From Nitrososphaerota archaeon (GTDB taxonomy: Archaea; Thermoproteota; Nitrososphaeria; Nitrososphaerales; JACQRY01), in assembly GCA_016184315.1 (NCBI GenBank), contig JACPCU010000024.1, forward strand, positions 1 through 64,000: a stretch of 64,000 nt of DNA. The letters are read 5' to 3'. The notes under the pieces were generated by a model. That model was not told where the DNA came from. It worked only from the letters and a program-made list of their open reading frames with translations, and did not search any database. Shown here one piece after another: positions 1 through 8,366 of the stretch. Position numbers and translations under genes: made by a program. The first letter of the stretch is position 1. Each line of letters opens with the position of its first letter.

Positions 1-193
1 CGAGAAGCCTCTTCAAGTTGTACACTATCTGCGTTATCTGAGCCTTCATGTCACCCTCGCCCACAAGATTACCTTGGGAATCGACAGCTAAGAGACCGGA
101 AACGAAGAGAAGCCTCTTCGGCCTAGCCTCAACAACATAGGAATACGGGCCCCGAGTAGGCAGAGCATTCGTCTTCACAGGTATCCGAGGCAA
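1..193 (-). CDS. RidA-family protein (partial)
   Basis: The gene runs off the left edge, so only the first 64 codons are visible. They read LPRIPVKTNALPTRGPYSY and then a hydrophobic strand with LLFVSGLLAVDSQG, which matches the N-terminal half of the RidA/YjgF (Rid) family: strand, GPYS-type loop, then the conserved F[VI]SG. The family hydrolyses reactive enamine/imine intermediates. The start is taken as TTG at 193 because an AGGTGG ribosome-binding site lies six bases upstream; no ATG is available. The catalytic arginine would lie outside the window. Two other Rid proteins are present at 43.2 and 46.4 kb. Confidence 0.75.
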   Translation of the reverse strand, partial: MPRIPVKTNALPTRGPYSYVVEARPKRLLFVSGLLAVDSQGNLVGEGDMKAQITQIVYNLKRLL

Positions 194-225
194 ACTGAAC
201 CCACCTTTACCCGTGGCTCGAGCTG

Positions 226-1026
226 TTACAGCTTGTCGTAGAAGCGCTCTATGTTGGCAGCTATCCGCTCAGGTCTGCGTTTCTCGGGAAGAGACAGGAG
301 GGCAGGGTTCTCCATCAGGTCCTTCTTGCCGCGGCCCTTTCTCTTCAACGCGGATAGATTGTCTTTGAATGTCCGCAGATAGTTGATCATGTCTTGGATG
401 CCAGCCGTGTCAGTCAAGGAGCCGTGGCCCGGGACAATTATCCGTGCTTTGAAGGTCTTCATTTTTTCAAGAGATTTGACCCAGTCGTCCAAGTCTGAGT
501 CCTCTAACATGGGGTGGTAGCCGACGAACAGCAAGTCACCGGCGAAGACCACTCCGGCTTTGGGAAGCAATACCGCTGCGCTGTCAGAGGTGTGTCCCCC
601 CAAATGTATGAGACTTATCTCAGGCTCGTCTACGAGCTTCATTTCCCCGTCGAACGTCATAGTGGGATACGTCAGCCTGACCTCCTCCAGCCTCTTCCTA
701 GCCTCTCCTTGGAACATTTGGATCCTTCTTTTCAGATCACCGGGCAGATGCGCCTTCATCAATGCGGCAGTGTCTTTGTGGGCGACGATGGGGCAGGAGA
801 ACTCTTGGTTTCCATACGTGTGGTCGGCGTGGAAATGGGTGTTGACGAGATACTTGAAGGGCTTATCAACGGTGGCCTTAGCATCAGCCACAGCTTCCCG
901 GGTGGTGTAGGGGAAGAGAGTGGTGTCGATGAATACCAGCTGCTCGCCGATGTCGACTAGGCCCACATTTGTTCTTCCGTCGGGATCCATCTTACAGTAA
1001 ACTCTGTCCGCTATCTTCTGCATCAA
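226..1026 (-). CDS. MBL-fold metallo-hydrolase
   Basis: This 266-residue protein has the metallo-beta-lactamase fold signature HFHADH (His64, His66, Asp68, His69). Further on come a metal-binding His in HLGGHTSDS near residue 143, a GD(L/I) strand carrying the bridging Asp (VVFAGDLL) and a late PGHG histidine. It therefore has the full set for two zinc or iron ions. It has no signal peptide and is expected to be a cytoplasmic hydrolase of the glyoxalase-II or quinoprotein-relay type, but the substrate cannot be read from sequence. It starts at two consecutive ATG codons. It follows a RidA gene on the same strand with a short gap, so co-transcription is possible but unproven. Confidence 0.85.
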   Translation of the reverse strand: MMQKIADRVYCKMDPDGRTNVGLVDIGEQLVFIDTTLFPYTTREAVADAKATVDKPFKYLVNTHFHADHTYGNQEFSCPIVAHKDTAALMKAHLPGDLKRRIQMFQGEARKRLEEVRLTYPTMTFDGEMKLVDEPEISLIHLGGHTSDSAAVLLPKAGVVFAGDLLFVGYHPMLEDSDLDDWVKSLEKMKTFKARIIVPGHGSLTDTAGIQDMINYLRTFKDNLSALKRKGRGKKDLMENPALLSLPEKRRPERIAANIERFYDKL

Positions 1027-1184
1027 ACCATGGATACGTCAGACGGCTAGGGTCTAAAACTCTTTGCATGCAGAAGTCATAGCATTATGTGGGTAGTGAA
1101 CAGCGTCTTGAAATTTATATTGTAAGGGGGGATCTACACGTCCATGCGAAGAATCGTCAAAAGGATTTGGGAGAATAATTGAGG

Positions 1185-1469
1185 CTATGGGCTTGTTTCT
1201 TCCAGCGTGAATGTGAATCGGGCTCCTACGAACTCTCCTGTGCCTACTCGCTCCCAGTTGACCTTGAAGGATTTGCTTGACCGGGTGCTTCTTATTTCAA
1301 TGGTTTTGGGCAGAGCTGCGAAGAGAGTCTCCACTTTCGCGGGATCTTTGGTCATCAGCAAGCTGCGCCTCCTCTTCATCAGATACTTGATTACCGTAGC
1401 CCTAGGCTCGTGTCCCTCCAGCTCAAAGGTTTCTCCGCCAGTGTTGACCGCGAACTTCCTCTTGGCCAT
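1185..1469 (-). CDS. Conserved-looking small hypothetical protein
   Basis: This is a 94-residue basic protein whose family I do not recognise. It alternates short strands with a basic helix (KYLMKRRRSL near residues 29-37) and ends in a strand-rich half with a run of Arg/Ser/Lys. It has no membrane segment, cysteine cluster or obvious catalytic motif. The basic composition and small alpha-beta pattern would fit a nucleic-acid-binding or ribosome-associated protein, but that is speculation. It is called coding because it has an ATG start, ordinary codon use and no better gene on the other strand. Confidence 0.6.
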   Translation of the reverse strand: MAKRKFAVNTGGETFELEGHEPRATVIKYLMKRRRSLLMTKDPAKVETLFAALPKTIEIRSTRSSKSFKVNWERVGTGEFVGARFTFTLEETSP

Positions 1470-1714
1470 GGCCGTCGGAAGAGCATGTTCCCCTAATATT
1501 TCAAGGATACTCTACATCGACATGAAGATAGAGAAATTAGTGGCTCGGGAAAAGAGTTCTTAATGATCGGTGTAAGAGGGGTTCCGATGGCAGAGGGGTA
1601 TGGTCAGGTCGAGACGAAGGCTGGGCTCAGCCTATGTTTGTCTATTCACAATCTCTTTCTATGACTTGTTCGTGGAAGTTGAGTACCCATGCTACCTGAT
1701 TGGTCATGTAGAGG

Positions 1715-2500
1715 ATGCCTATGAACGTAAGTAGCATTCTGCTTTTGCTCGTATTTTGGGTGATGTGCGATATCCCCTTAATCTATCTCCGTCTGGCAAT
1801 CATGGATATTGCCGTATTTCTCTATTTGACATGGCCTCTAAGCATATATCTCATATGGCGATTATGGACGACCACAAAACGGCTGAGAATATACAGATTC
1901 TTTTTTGCGGCCACCATGATACTGTTTACTTTCTTGTCATATATGCTAGCTCTTGACAAACCCGGAGGAATTGTCTTTGACCCAAACCCTTTGTTGAACA
2001 TGTTTAATCTAACGGTCTTGTTGTTAATTGAATCAGGATTCTTGCTTATTTGGGACCTGAGGAGCCATGGGAAGACCAAGGATGCTGGTCTTCGCTTTGT
2101 CGCCTTCTCCTCAAGTATCCCTTGGATCTCTCCGTTCATTATCGAGATAACATTTCTTGTGCGCTGGTATGTCGAAGGGAATATTCTTATCAAAACCGCG
2201 GGCATGTCATTAGGAGGCCTTTTTCCCCAAGATGTGCTCTTCTCCTTCGGTTTCTTAAATTTTATCACGTCATTCTTGGTGTTTTTAGCGTTTGCTTATC
2301 GCCTGTGGCTTAGAGATAAAAGGCGTCGGGTATCTTCAAGTAATCGGAGCGGGATGACCGAGAAAGAACATGACAAACAGGTTTGGACTAAGTCTATCGA
2401 AGTGCCGCTTCCGTCGTTTGCTCAACATCTTTTGAAGGTTACCACTTCCCAGTTATCCAAGAGAAAAGTTAGCGAACAGTTAAAGAGCCGCTACGTTTAG
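1715..2500 (+). CDS. Multi-pass membrane protein, unknown function
   Basis: The 261-residue protein has about six hydrophobic segments, the first running from residue 5 and the last ending near residue 205 before a positively charged RDKRRR stretch. The C-terminal 60 residues are polar and basic and probably cytoplasmic. I recognise no family motif. The upstream GAGG (1711-1714) is better spaced for the ATG at 1721 than for the one at 1715, so the protein may start two codons later. It converges on the aldehyde oxidoreductase gene that ends at 2508. Confidence 0.65.
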   Translation: MPMNVSSILLLLVFWVMCDIPLIYLRLAIMDIAVFLYLTWPLSIYLIWRLWTTTKRLRIYRFFFAATMILFTFLSYMLALDKPGGIVFDPNPLLNMFNLTVLLLIESGFLLIWDLRSHGKTKDAGLRFVAFSSSIPWISPFIIEITFLVRWYVEGNILIKTAGMSLGGLFPQDVLFSFGFLNFITSFLVFLAFAYRLWLRDKRRRVSSSNRSGMTEKEHDKQVWTKSIEVPLPSFAQHLLKVTTSQLSKRKVSEQLKSRYV

Positions 2501-2507
2501 AAGAAGA

Positions 2508-4367
2508 CTATTCGGCTATTCCTAGGGCAGCCAATTCACGGTAGAGATCACTCAACCCTATGGCCTCAAGTTTCCTGCGCGTAGGCACTCCCTGTGAATC
2601 CCAGCCAGCAACAGCGTAGAAGTCCTCTAACAACGATTCATTGTCTATGATCCTCCCCTTAGCGGGGCCGTCAGGCATAGGTTCCTCCAAGAAACGCTTG
2701 GGCAGATAATCGTCTCTACGCCTAATCCCCTCTCTGACATTATACGCTCTCTCAACATTATTGACCCTCTCCCCAATCACATGCAGCTCGTCAGAACCAT
2801 ACGTCTCCCCTGTAACAGCGGAAAGCATCTCAGCCAGATCCCCAATTCCGTAGCGAGCGAACTTGCAGGCTACCGCGGAATCGCAGGCTCTTCTCTCCTC
2901 CCCATTCTCCTTTACAAGCACTCCTTTGCCCTTCACAGCATAACGATCCACAGACGCCAAGGTCAACTCCTGCGGAATAAGATAGCCCTGCCCATGGTGG
3001 CAACCGCCCCTGCTGCCCAAAGCCATAGAGAAACCTATCCCAGAGGAACCCCTAGGATCGTAGCCTCCGATCTCCAAGCCCTTCACGTGCATGGCGTATC
3101 GCTGAGCCCCTTTCCCCAAGTGTCCGGCAGCCATCTTGACGCCTTCGGCCAACATGTCGCCTATTCCCTGCCTGTACGCGATCATAGGGATCAGCTTCAC
3201 TATTGCTTCATGGTTGCCGAATCTGAGGTCAATGCCATCAGTATCCTTCAGACTCCAAATGCCTCTTTCAAAACACTCCATGGCAAACGAAACCACAACA
3301 CCCGTGGAGATGGTGTCAAGACCCAAAGTGTCGCACAGCATGTCAGCCGCTATCACAGACTCCACATTAGAGTTCCCGCAGTTAGATCCGAGTGAGAAGA
3401 GAGTATCGTAGTCCGGGCCCTCGGTGACTGCACCAGCATAGGGGCCTTTGTCCACCACTGTCAGTCTGCCGCACTCCAAGTGGCAGTTGTAGCAACCGGT
3501 TTTTCCTTTGATGTAGCCTTTCGCCTTCATAGCTTCACCAGAAATGTCTAAGGCTCCTTCGAAGACCCCGGTCTGGAAGTTCCGCGTAGGCAGGACTCCA
3601 TGCTTGTTGCACTTGATTGCGTCGTTGCTCGTCCCAAACTCCTTGAAGTAATTCCTAGTGATCGGAGCATCGTCGACAATCTTCTTAGCTTTCTCAGCCA
3701 CCCTCTCCACTTTGCCGCGATCAGCCACTTCAACTTCTCCTCTGCCCCGGACAGCGATCGCTTTGAGCCGCTTCCACCCCATCACAGAGCCCAGTCCGCA
3801 GCGCGACGCAGTCCGCCTGCCTACTGTAACAGCAGCAAAACGCACAAGGTTTTCGCCTGCGGGACCTATGCAAGCAGTCTTGTAGTATCCTCCTAGTTCC
3901 CTTAACATGAATTCCTGGGTTCTATCAGTAGGCATCCCCCAGTATTTCCCGGCGTCCCTAAACTCCACTTTGTCGTCGTCTACCACCACGTACGTGGGCT
4001 GCTCTGATCTTCCTTCGACAACTATGCCATCGTACCCCGCCTTCTTCAACTCGGGCGAGAAGTGTCCACCCACCATGGCAAGCCCATAGATCCCGGTAGC
4101 CGGAGACTTACTGACAACAGCCATCTGAGCAGCCAATGGCATGGCGGTGCCGCAGATAGGACCTGACATAAGGTAGAGCTTGTTTCCCTCGCTGAAAGGC
4201 TTGTCTTCAGGGCTGACCTCCTTGTAAAGCAGTCTGGAAGCCAGTCCCCTGCCGCCCAAGAACAGTCCAGCCCATTCCTTCGACCACGGCTCAGCCCTCG
4301 ACCTTAGCTTAGACATGTCCAGTCTCAGAAGACGACCCGCGTATCCCGGTGTGCTAGTCAACATCAA
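2508..4367 (-). CDS. Aldehyde:ferredoxin oxidoreductase (tungsten-type)
   Basis: The 619-residue length and order of motifs fit the AOR family, which oxidises aldehydes to acids with ferredoxin as acceptor, using a tungstobis(pyranopterin) cofactor. The N-terminal cofactor-binding domain shows GRLLRLD, FLGGRGLA, the SKSPATG loop, GGHFSPELKKAGYDG and IGPAGENLVRFA. The [4Fe-4S] ligands are Cys292, Cys295 and Cys299 in CYNCHLEC, with the fourth probably Cys501 in DSAVACKF. The substrate class within the family (AOR, FOR, GAPOR, WOR4/5) cannot be assigned by eye. It starts at ATG-ATG. In this window it could serve amino-acid fermentation or the aldehyde steps of the catabolic island further right, which is inference. 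Confidence 0.93.
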   Translation of the reverse strand: MMLTSTPGYAGRLLRLDMSKLRSRAEPWSKEWAGLFLGGRGLASRLLYKEVSPEDKPFSEGNKLYLMSGPICGTAMPLAAQMAVVSKSPATGIYGLAMVGGHFSPELKKAGYDGIVVEGRSEQPTYVVVDDDKVEFRDAGKYWGMPTDRTQEFMLRELGGYYKTACIGPAGENLVRFAAVTVGRRTASRCGLGSVMGWKRLKAIAVRGRGEVEVADRGKVERVAEKAKKIVDDAPITRNYFKEFGTSNDAIKCNKHGVLPTRNFQTGVFEGALDISGEAMKAKGYIKGKTGCYNCHLECGRLTVVDKGPYAGAVTEGPDYDTLFSLGSNCGNSNVESVIAADMLCDTLGLDTISTGVVVSFAMECFERGIWSLKDTDGIDLRFGNHEAIVKLIPMIAYRQGIGDMLAEGVKMAAGHLGKGAQRYAMHVKGLEIGGYDPRGSSGIGFSMALGSRGGCHHGQGYLIPQELTLASVDRYAVKGKGVLVKENGEERRACDSAVACKFARYGIGDLAEMLSAVTGETYGSDELHVIGERVNNVERAYNVREGIRRRDDYLPKRFLEEPMPDGPAKGRIIDNESLLEDFYAVAGWDSQGVPTRRKLEAIGLSDLYRELAALGIAE

Positions 4368-4473
4368 CAGTCCGCAGGCATGCCGTAATAGTTTTTGCCA
4401 TACCTCTGCATTCTAGGGAGCATTCAATCCACAGTAAGACAATTGTTGGCAGGATTCAATCCGTTTTAACGCG

Positions 4474-5430
4474 TTATTCTGCTTCTTCCCTTGCCTTTCC
4501 GAAGGCTAATGCTCTGGCGGCCAACACCCCTGACATGGTCATGAATCCGATCAGAGTGCCGACCATGGCCAAAACGGAGAATCTGCCTAATACTACGCTC
4601 AGCCCGAAGCCTGCCAAAGCATTAGCGGCAGATAGGGCACCATGTATGGTTCTATACTCGATGCTTACAGGGTAGGTTGCGGTTATGACTCGGCCTGTGC
4701 TGGCATCGACATATGCTTCGAAACTCTTGTTTCTGTACTTGTATTGGATGTACCAGATGGGCGCATGAAGATAGAAGATGCTTAGCAGCTCAATCTTGTC
4801 TTCTCTGGAACTGACTTCATAGATTTCTCGGGCGATAAACTCGCCTAGTATGCGGGCAGCCTCCTCCTTGGCTTGTCTCTCTACAGTCTTCTGGTCGAGT
4901 ACTCCGTTATGGATCTTGCCGCCGTATTCCTTAGCGTAGGCTTCGCTGAAGTATTTGCGGCTCCGGGTGGGGAACTGATAGTCTAGAAGCGCGGATGGAA
5001 GCGTCGGTGACGCGGGGTAGGTTAGGCTCAGTCCTCGGTCGATGAAACCCGCGTCAGGCTTGGAGGTGAAACTTATGGAGCGGTATGCGCCTCCACCGGC
5101 AGGGCCGCTGTAGGTGGCGTCTTGCCCTATTCCTGAGAACTTGGTTTCAGCTTTGAGCTCTGCGTGCCAAAACGGGTAATAGTCAAGGGAGACGGACACT
5201 ATTTCCAAGTGTAGGGGAAGGTCTTCTTCCGCACCGATCTGCTTCTTGACCCATAGCACAAGGCTTTCAATGGCTTCGTTGCTCTGATAGTACGCTGAAA
5301 CCAAATAGTGTTCCTTGACGATGGCTCCGTCAACTGTATGACAGGTCTTGCAATAGGGGCAGACGGTAACGACGTCTTGGTCACCGACTTCAGCCACGTT
5401 GCCGCAGGTGGGACACTTGGCTTGGCGCAT
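4474..5430 (-). CDS. Zinc-ribbon membrane protein, YdjG-like paralogue 2
   Basis: The 318-residue protein opens with a zinc ribbon (Cys6, Cys9, Cys24, Cys27; CPTC and CPYC). A soluble beta-rich middle follows, and the C-terminal hydrophobic region at about residues 262-305 can span the membrane twice. It is a diverged paralogue of its upstream neighbour at 5437: both share the N-terminal ribbon, a YFS/VFYSLY-type strand followed by the Tyr-rich element (YKYRNKSFEAYVD versus AKYSYRGKSFRVTLD), and the C-terminal anchor. The genes are six bases apart and surely one operon, divergent from the coiled-coil and SPFH genes at 6581-8070. The layout is like the Bacillus YdjG partner of PspA and YdjH/YdjI. 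Confidence 0.7.
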   Translation of the reverse strand: MRQAKCPTCGNVAEVGDQDVVTVCPYCKTCHTVDGAIVKEHYLVSAYYQSNEAIESLVLWVKKQIGAEEDLPLHLEIVSVSLDYYPFWHAELKAETKFSGIGQDATYSGPAGGGAYRSISFTSKPDAGFIDRGLSLTYPASPTLPSALLDYQFPTRSRKYFSEAYAKEYGGKIHNGVLDQKTVERQAKEEAARILGEFIAREIYEVSSREDKIELLSIFYLHAPIWYIQYKYRNKSFEAYVDASTGRVITATYPVSIEYRTIHGALSAANALAGFGLSVVLGRFSVLAMVGTLIGFMTMSGVLAARALAFGKAREEAE

Positions 5431-5436
5431 GGGTTC

Positions 5437-6441
5437 CTAGCCTCTTTTGACCCGTTGCTCAGAAGTCGCCTTCAAAGTTGACCAAGCTGCTAACGCAGCG
5501 CCACCGAGAATCGGAACAAAGGCCACCAGAGGCTGGTCAGTGTTTCCGAGCAGTAGGCTTGCCACTGCTGCTAAGCCTATGCCGACATATCCTAGGATTG
5601 TGTAGCCCACCCGTAGCCCCAGAGTCATGGGGAGTTCTGCTTTCACCACGGTGCCGGAGACCCCGTCCAAGGTCACCCTGAAGCTTTTGCCTCTGTAGGA
5701 GTATTTCGCTGTGTACAGGGAGTAGAAGACTAGTCTGCATGACTGTACTTCATCATCGGTGTAGCAGTCGAAGATCTTGGTAGTCATGGATTCAACCCGG
5801 TCGCGATGCTCGTCTTCAGCAAGGTTTTCTGCTGTTGCCCTAGCCTCTGATTCTTCAAGGTCCACGTCTAGACAATCGATTTTTTGGCCGAGCATTTTCT
5901 TAACGTCTAGGGGCTTAACCTCGGAGATCAGGGCGCGTTTCTTCAATTCCTCTAATCCGAAGAAGACCGCATGTCTTCTGCCTAGGACAGGATACGACAG
6001 GACTTCGTTGAATTCCCCACGTACAGGAACATAGACGGGGTAGCTCCTTGTTCGCATTTCGCTGCGGCGGCCACCTCTTCCATCTGGGACTCCGACAGAG
6101 TAGGATTCTGTTCGTGTCTCTTGCCGGTATCCGTTGTAACGCGTATGGGCGTGCACTTTGGATACCCAGATGGGTACTGCCTGTCCTTTGAATTCAAGTA
6201 GCGCAGACTGGGTGTATACGTGTTTGAGATTCTTCTTCAAGAAGTCTGTTAACGCTTGCTGAGCATTTTGTTGGGATGTTGGTTCAGCCATGAGCCAGTC
6301 TTTTGTGGAGATGTCTTCTGTGGTTCCCATCCATCCGCAGTATTTGCAGACATATGCAAGTGCGTCCGGGGTGATTTCTAGTGTTGCTCCGCAGTTGGGG
6401 CATTTCACTGTTCGTCCTAGTGCTACCTTGGTTTGGCTCAA
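5437..6441 (-). CDS. Zinc-ribbon membrane protein, YdjG-like paralogue 1
   Basis: The 334-residue protein has an N-terminal zinc ribbon (Cys14, Cys17, Cys32, Cys35), a long soluble region with a Tyr/Arg-rich strand pair around residues 100-140, and two hydrophobic helices near 285-325. The start is TTG at 6441; no ATG fits the ribbon. It reads away from the coiled-coil/SPFH pair across a 140-bp divergent promoter region. Zinc-ribbon proteins anchored at their C-terminus and encoded beside an SPFH protein form the YdjG/YdjH arm of the Bacillus PspA-YdjGHI membrane-stress system. The assignment rests on architecture and neighbourhood, not on a strong sequence match. Confidence 0.7.
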   Translation of the reverse strand: MSQTKVALGRTVKCPNCGATLEITPDALAYVCKYCGWMGTTEDISTKDWLMAEPTSQQNAQQALTDFLKKNLKHVYTQSALLEFKGQAVPIWVSKVHAHTRYNGYRQETRTESYSVGVPDGRGGRRSEMRTRSYPVYVPVRGEFNEVLSYPVLGRRHAVFFGLEELKKRALISEVKPLDVKKMLGQKIDCLDVDLEESEARATAENLAEDEHRDRVESMTTKIFDCYTDDEVQSCRLVFYSLYTAKYSYRGKSFRVTLDGVSGTVVKAELPMTLGLRVGYTILGYVGIGLAAVASLLLGNTDQPLVAFVPILGGAALAAWSTLKATSEQRVKRG

Positions 6442-6580
6442 CAGAACCTGTTCTGCCTTTAAGGAGGTTTAACGTTTTTCCCTATTAAAGGAGGAGACGT
6501 GCAATGAACAGGATTTGAGCTGTAATTCGAGGCTGGTTGAACCCTTTTAAGAAAGATGCTGGCAACAATTATGGTTCGAT

Positions 6581-7096
6581 ATGCCTGACGTGGTTGAGAA
6601 GGTTAAGACCCAGAGGGGGCTTTTTGAGAGAATTGTCCACTATATTCCGGGGTATCGCGGTTACAAGGAGAAGGAGATTAGGCGTGAAAGCGATCGCCTA
6701 GTTAGGCAGCAGGCGGCTGCGTCTCTAAAGAAGGCTTTGGATCTGTATAAGCGATCTCTTTCCGCTGGTGCTGATCTGCCTGAGTCGAAGCGGCTTGCCG
6801 CGGATAGAGTTCTTTCACGACTAGACTTGCTAAAGGAACGTGTAGCTAAGGCTGAAGGTGGTTACTCGGGACTCTTTGACGCGGTTAAGGTGCGTGAAGA
6901 TCGCTTGGACCAGATGATTTCGGTGGACCATGATTTGGTAAGTCTGTGCTCAGAGTTGGCGGGGAAGGTGGAGAAGATGGCTCAGTCCGGTGCTTTGAGC
7001 GCTACTTGGAGTCAGAACCTCGTTGATGTAGAAGCAGTGATAGGCAGGGTTGAAGAAGCGTTGCAGAAACGCGACGCTGTTATTTCGCAGCCATAG
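6581..7096 (+). CDS. Coiled-coil protein of an SPFH/zinc-ribbon module
   Basis: The 171-residue protein is highly charged and almost all helix. The N-terminus has an amphipathic patch (FERIVHYIPGYRGYKEKE) that could dock on a membrane. Two long coiled-coil stretches follow, roughly residues 35-110 and 125-165. It has no catalytic motif. It occupies the place that PspA-like coiled-coil proteins take beside YdjGHI genes, but it is shorter than PspA (about 220-230 residues) and may be a different scaffold. A TATA-like CTTTTAAG lies about 33 nt before the ATG. The SPFH gene begins 14 nt after its stop behind GGGAGG, so the two are co-transcribed. Confidence 0.72.
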   Translation: MPDVVEKVKTQRGLFERIVHYIPGYRGYKEKEIRRESDRLVRQQAAASLKKALDLYKRSLSAGADLPESKRLAADRVLSRLDLLKERVAKAEGGYSGLFDAVKVREDRLDQMISVDHDLVSLCSELAGKVEKMAQSGALSATWSQNLVDVEAVIGRVEEALQKRDAVISQP

Positions 7097-7110
7097 GGAG
7101 GATTTGAAGT

Positions 7111-8070
7111 ATGCCTCAGGTGATTGAGTGGAAGACAGCTGGTGAAAACGAGATCGTTTGGCGCTACCCTATCGAAGACATTACCTGGGGTGCGCAGCTC
7201 ATTGTCCACGAGTTTGAGACAGCAGTTTTTCTCAGGGATGGGAAGGCGTATGACGTATTCGGAGCGGGCCGCCACACAATTACGACGGCTAATCTTCCTT
7301 TGTTGACAAGGCTCCTTAGTGCCGCCGTAGGATTCTCGGAGCAACCGTTCAAGAGCACAGTCATCTACATTTCTCTGAAGCAGTTCACAGGACTCTTCGG
7401 CCTCCAAGCACAGACAACGGAGTACGCTCCTCTGCAGGCCAGAGGCAGATACTGGTACCGCGTCGAGGACCCTAACATGTTCGTGAACCAGATTGTCGGC
7501 GGACAATCTGCCTACACCACTGATCAGGTCACTGACTTTCTTAGAGGATTTCTCAATGAACGTATCATAGACGATCTCTCACACTACGACTTACAGACAG
7601 TGTACACCAGGCTTGATGAAACCTCGTTCAAAGTCAAGAACGCTCTCCTAGACAACATGAAGAGAGTAGGTATCGAGCTGATAGACCTGAAGTTCGAGGG
7701 CATCGATACTTCCCCAGAGTGGCGTGACAGACTATTCTTCATCAAGGCGGGAACCACTAGTGCAGAAGTGCTACGAATGGAGACCGTGAAAAAATCCGCT
7801 GAAGAGCTGGGTAAGAGTCAGGGAGGAGGAGCAGCACTCGGAGCGGGAATGGTGATCATGCAACAGGGAATGGCTCAACCTGCTCAGGCAGGAGTAACCA
7901 TGGTCATATGCCCCAACTGCAAGCAACAGGTGCCCTCCAACTCAAAGTTCTGCCCGAGCTGTGGCTCCAACCTGCAGGCACAGGCTGAAAAGAAGTTCTG
8001 TCCCAACTGCGGAACACAGGTTGCCATCGGAGGCAAGTTCTGCTCCAACTGCGGTAACAAAATCGAATAA
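7111..8070 (+). CDS. SPFH/Band-7 protein with two C-terminal zinc ribbons (YdjI-like)
   Basis: The 319-residue protein begins VIEWKTAGENEIVWRYP, the usual opening of the YdjI-like (virion-core-like Band_7_1) branch of SPFH proteins. The SPFH core follows over about residues 20-235. Then come a Gly/Ala-rich linker and two zinc ribbons with all eight cysteines present (267, 270, 281, 284 and 297, 300, 311, 314). There is no N-terminal membrane helix, so membrane contact would be indirect, perhaps through the divergently encoded zinc-ribbon membrane proteins. SPFH proteins assemble into membrane-associated cages or microdomains. RBS GGGAGG precedes the ATG. The role in envelope stress is inferred from neighbours. 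Confidence 0.85.
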   Translation: MPQVIEWKTAGENEIVWRYPIEDITWGAQLIVHEFETAVFLRDGKAYDVFGAGRHTITTANLPLLTRLLSAAVGFSEQPFKSTVIYISLKQFTGLFGLQAQTTEYAPLQARGRYWYRVEDPNMFVNQIVGGQSAYTTDQVTDFLRGFLNERIIDDLSHYDLQTVYTRLDETSFKVKNALLDNMKRVGIELIDLKFEGIDTSPEWRDRLFFIKAGTTSAEVLRMETVKKSAEELGKSQGGGAALGAGMVIMQQGMAQPAQAGVTMVICPNCKQQVPSNSKFCPSCGSNLQAQAEKKFCPNCGTQVAIGGKFCSNCGNKIE

Positions 8071-8346
8071 AGTAAGGGTATACGCGTGGCAGTTAGGTAA
8101 TCGCAGTCGGGTGAGCATAGGTCTTGGTTAGCTGGGAATAGTGTAGCCAGATGGATGTTCTGAAATTTCTTGAATCCCCTTCTAACATGAACTTGAAGTT
8201 TGAGCTAATAATATTCTGGGTGCTACACTATGCACGGCTGATCCATTGATAATTGTTTTTCTTTGCTTGGGTAATTGTTGCCGACGAAATCTTGTGTCTT
8301 GGGCCATGAAGGTGCAGGGAAACGTAGACTTGGAAAAATGTGGGGA
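8071..8346. other. Intergenic region between convergent genes
   Basis: About 275 bases lie between the SPFH gene (+) and the solute-binding-protein gene (-). No ORF with a credible start is seen. Apart from the hairpin at its right edge I see no repeat or RNA gene. Confidence 0.5.
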
Positions 8347-8366
8347 GGGGCCTTTTATGCGGCCCC
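8347..8366 (-). terminator. Hairpin overlapping the stop of the solute-binding-protein gene
   Basis: The perfect six-base stem GGGGCC / GGCCCC closes an eight-base loop that contains the stop codon of the minus-strand gene ending at 8355. It may help stop transcription or protect the 3' end. Archaeal termination depends mainly on T-rich tracts, so the assignment as terminator is moderate. Confidence 0.4.

Noticed and set aside
1822-2268. 148-codon minus ORF opposite the membrane protein at 1715
   Set aside because: The plus frame has regular hydrophobic segments; the minus frame is its mirror and lacks a start signal.
7012-7506. 164-codon minus-strand ORF
   Set aside because: It lies opposite the coiled-coil and SPFH genes, which have clear motifs and ribosome-binding sites.
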